The notes under the pieces are model-generated. The model was not told the DNA's origin and made no database searches. It saw only the letters and a program-made list of their open reading frames with translations. From Orychophragmus violaceus (lineage: Eukaryota; Streptophyta; Magnoliopsida; Brassicales; Brassicaceae), in assembly GCA_030180135.1 (NCBI GenBank), contig CM058233.1:107797994-107861993 (forward strand): 64,000 nt of DNA, given 5' to 3'. The translations under genes were made by a program, and so were the position numbers. Below, piece by piece: positions 62,385 through 64,000 of the stretch; within the stretch, counting starts at the first letter, position 1; each line of letters opens with the position of its first letter.

Positions 62385-64000
62385 TCATGTGATGGTCCTA
62401 GTGGGGATTAGCTCATTGTTATCATTTTTTACTACAGTAATCCCTCCCTTTTTCGGGACACAGTGCACGGGAGAGACCCACGTGCTGTCCGAAATTGGGT
62501 AAATTATACCAGCATCAAGAAGCTTAAGGATTTCTTTCTTTACTACCTCTTTAAGATTAGGATTCAATCTTCTCTGATGTTCAATTGAGGACATAGATTC
62601 GTTTTCAAGATGAATCCTATGGGTACATAAACTAGGTGACAGCCCTTTTATGTCTTCAAGAGAATAACCTATAGCCTTTCTAAACTTTTTCAATTCAGTA
62701 GTCAAGGCAATCAATTCATTATCACTCAGCATTTCATTGACAATGACAGGGTAAGTGGAATTAGGACCAAGAAATGCATACCGAAGCCCCCGCGGAAGGG
62801 GCTTTAATTCAATCTTCGGTGCCTTGAGCTCACTCCAGTCATCAGTTGCAAACTGCTCCCTTACAACCTCAGTCTCATAGGCGCCTTCAGCTCCCTTACC
62901 CACTGTGAAGACCTCTGTCTTTTCGCCAACTGAATCTGACCCCAACCCAATGTAATCAACTTCTCCTTGCAGAGGTTTGTGCGAATCGAGAGCTTTCATG
63001 TAAGCCCAACTCTCCTCTCTGAGATAACCATACTCTCCACATTCCTTTGTTAGAGCCACTTCCAATGGATCATGCATATTCAATTCTTCAAGAAGTTCAT
63101 CAGCTAGCATATCCATAGTCTCAATGTAAAATAGCTGCCCCTGTATGGTTGGCTTCTTCATCACCTTGTTGATGTCAAACTTGAGTACTATGTCTTTCCC
63201 TAGGTTGAGGTCAATCTTCCCTTTCTTGACATCAATTATAGCACCAGCTGTGGCAAGGAATGGTCTCCCAAGAATAAGAGGATCCTTTGGCTCTTCATCC
63301 ATCTCTAACACAATAAAGTCTGTTGGAACCTCAAATCCTCCCACTTTTACCGGAAGATCCTCTAGTAGACCAATGGGATATCTAATTGATCTATCAGCCA
63401 ACACCAAGGAGATCCTACAAGCTTTGTAGGTAGAGAAGCCCAGCCTCTTGGCTACTGAGAAAGGCATTAGACTAGCGCTTGCACCAAGATCACACAAGCA
63501 ACTCTCAAATCTGAAGGGACCAATAGCACATGGTAAAGTGAAACTGCCCGGGTCTTCAAGCTTTTTAGGGACAATGCTCCTTTGAATGAATGCACTACAC
63601 TCATGAGTAAGCATGACCATACCCTGCACCTCCTTAGTTCTTTCCTTAATAGCATCCTTTAAGAACTTGTTGTATTGAGGAACAAGTAGAAATGCATCTA
63701 TCAAGGGCATTGTGAGTTCTACATTCTTCATCTGTTTTTCAAAAAGAGCTTTATACTTCTCTAAGAGCTGCTTTTTGAATCTGCCCGGAAAGGGTAACTT
63801 GGGTTCATAGGGAGGTGGAACAAACTCACTAGCTTTCTTCTTGGGTGCCTCTTCCACTACTTCTTCTACCACAGCCTTTCCCTTTCTCTTGGCAATCTCA
63901 CATTCACTTTCTCTGTTGAGAGCAGAATTCTCCTCCCCCTCTTGAACTTCAATGTCCTCATTGAGTTGAGGAATCACCTTAGGCTTGGGAACTTGATGAG
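62385..64000 (-). CDS. Athila gag-pol, protease part (partial)
   Basis: Open frame that enters from beyond 64,000 and ends at the TGA at 62,385. It carries a retroviral-type aspartic protease in the variant typical of Athila (CDLGASASLMPFSVAKRLG, with PLILGRPFLATAGA downstream) and ends with the beginning of the RT domain (WVSPVHCVPKKGGITVV). The N-terminal part (KRKGKAVVEEVVEEAPKKK) is charged. The gag part and true start lie outside the window. The reading frame is the same as that of the 59,865-62,378 ORF. Confidence 0.9.
   Translation of the reverse strand, partial: HQVPKPKVIPQLNEDIEVQEGEENSALNRESECEIAKRKGKAVVEEVVEEAPKKKASEFVPPPYEPKLPFPGRFKKQLLEKYKALFEKQMKNVELTMPLIDAFLLVPQYNKFLKDAIKERTKEVQGMVMLTHECSAFIQRSIVPKKLEDPGSFTLPCAIGPFRFESCLCDLGASASLMPFSVAKRLGFSTYKACRISLVLADRSIRYPIGLLEDLPVKVGGFEVPTDFIVLEMDEEPKDPLILGRPFLATAGAIIDVKKGKIDLNLGKDIVLKFDINKVMKKPTIQGQLFYIETMDMLADELLEELNMHDPLEVALTKECGEYGYLREESWAYMKALDSHKPLQGEVDYIGLGSDSVGEKTEVFTVGKGAEGAYETEVVREQFATDDWSELKAPKIELKPLPRGLRYAFLGPNSTYPVIVNEMLSDNELIALTTELKKFRKAIGYSLEDIKGLSPSLCTHRIHLENESMSSIEHQRRLNPNLKEVVKKEILKLLDAGIIYPISDSTWVSPVHCVPKKGGITVVKNDNNELIPTRTIT

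Larger units (their letters stand above)
53407..64000 (-). mobile_element. Athila-type Ty3/Gypsy LTR retrotransposon (3' portion)
   Basis: At least 10.6 kb, running out of the window on the right. On the element strand the order is: (gag, mostly outside), protease, reverse transcriptase/RNase H/integrase, an ORF in the env-like position, polypurine tract, 3' LTR. The 1,600 bp LTR, the FMDDFSVYG form of the RT motif, the third ORF and the lack of a chromodomain all point to the Athila lineage. The pol frame has an in-frame stop, so this copy is probably non-autonomous. Confidence 0.93.

Overview
The window is plant nuclear DNA, almost certainly from a Brassicaceae species and probably the Brassica/Raphanus tribe. 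The protein genes carry spliceosomal introns and chloroplast transit peptides. They occur in the same order as a block I know from Arabidopsis chromosome 4 (about At4g34710 to At4g34800): ADC2, vacuolar ATPase proteolipid c, chloroplast RbfA, ATASE2, SAUR49, SAUR50, SAUR1 and a further SAUR. The species assignment is inference from protein similarity held in memory; no database was searched.

Layout. 1-1,900: AT-rich intergenic DNA with nothing recognisable. 1,920-4,570: ADC2 and its promoter (minus strand). 4,630-14,900: gene-free, with a 5'-truncated LINE, two unclassified 1.35-1.4 kb poly(A) retroposons, a SINE and a MITE. 15,100-16,420: VHA-c, three exons, minus. 16,911-23,017: RbfA homologue, three exons, minus, with an intact 5.2 kb Copia retrotransposon inside intron 1. 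23,254-23,820: a 543 bp insertion. 24,113-25,780: ATASE2, minus. 27,862-28,299: SAUR49, plus. 28,964-30,154: Helitron. 30,800-36,300: MITEs and LINE remnants. 36,321-36,644: SAUR50, minus. 37,300-48,700: DNA transposons and MITEs. 48,904-49,218 and 52,228-52,515: two SAUR genes, plus, separated by a hAT element nested in a Harbinger-like MITE. 53,407 to the right edge: the 3' part (at least 10.6 kb) of an Athila-type LTR retrotransposon on the minus strand.

Functions. The single-copy genes are housekeeping genes without a shared pathway: arginine-derived polyamine synthesis, vacuolar proton pumping, chloroplast 30S ribosome maturation, the first step of plastid purine synthesis, and four auxin-responsive SAUR genes. 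They form a conserved neighbourhood, not an operon.

The strongest unexpected signal is a set of very small insertions. At about ten sites, 9-28 bp, mostly a short poly(A) or poly(T) tract with 0-18 nt of extra sequence, lies between direct repeats of 10-18 bp. They look like target-site duplications left by LINE-type retrotransposition that copied almost nothing but the tail. The 3' ends of the larger retroposons here (TTGACC-An, GTGAC-An) resemble the few extra bases in several of these scars. I found no new enzymatic or defence system.
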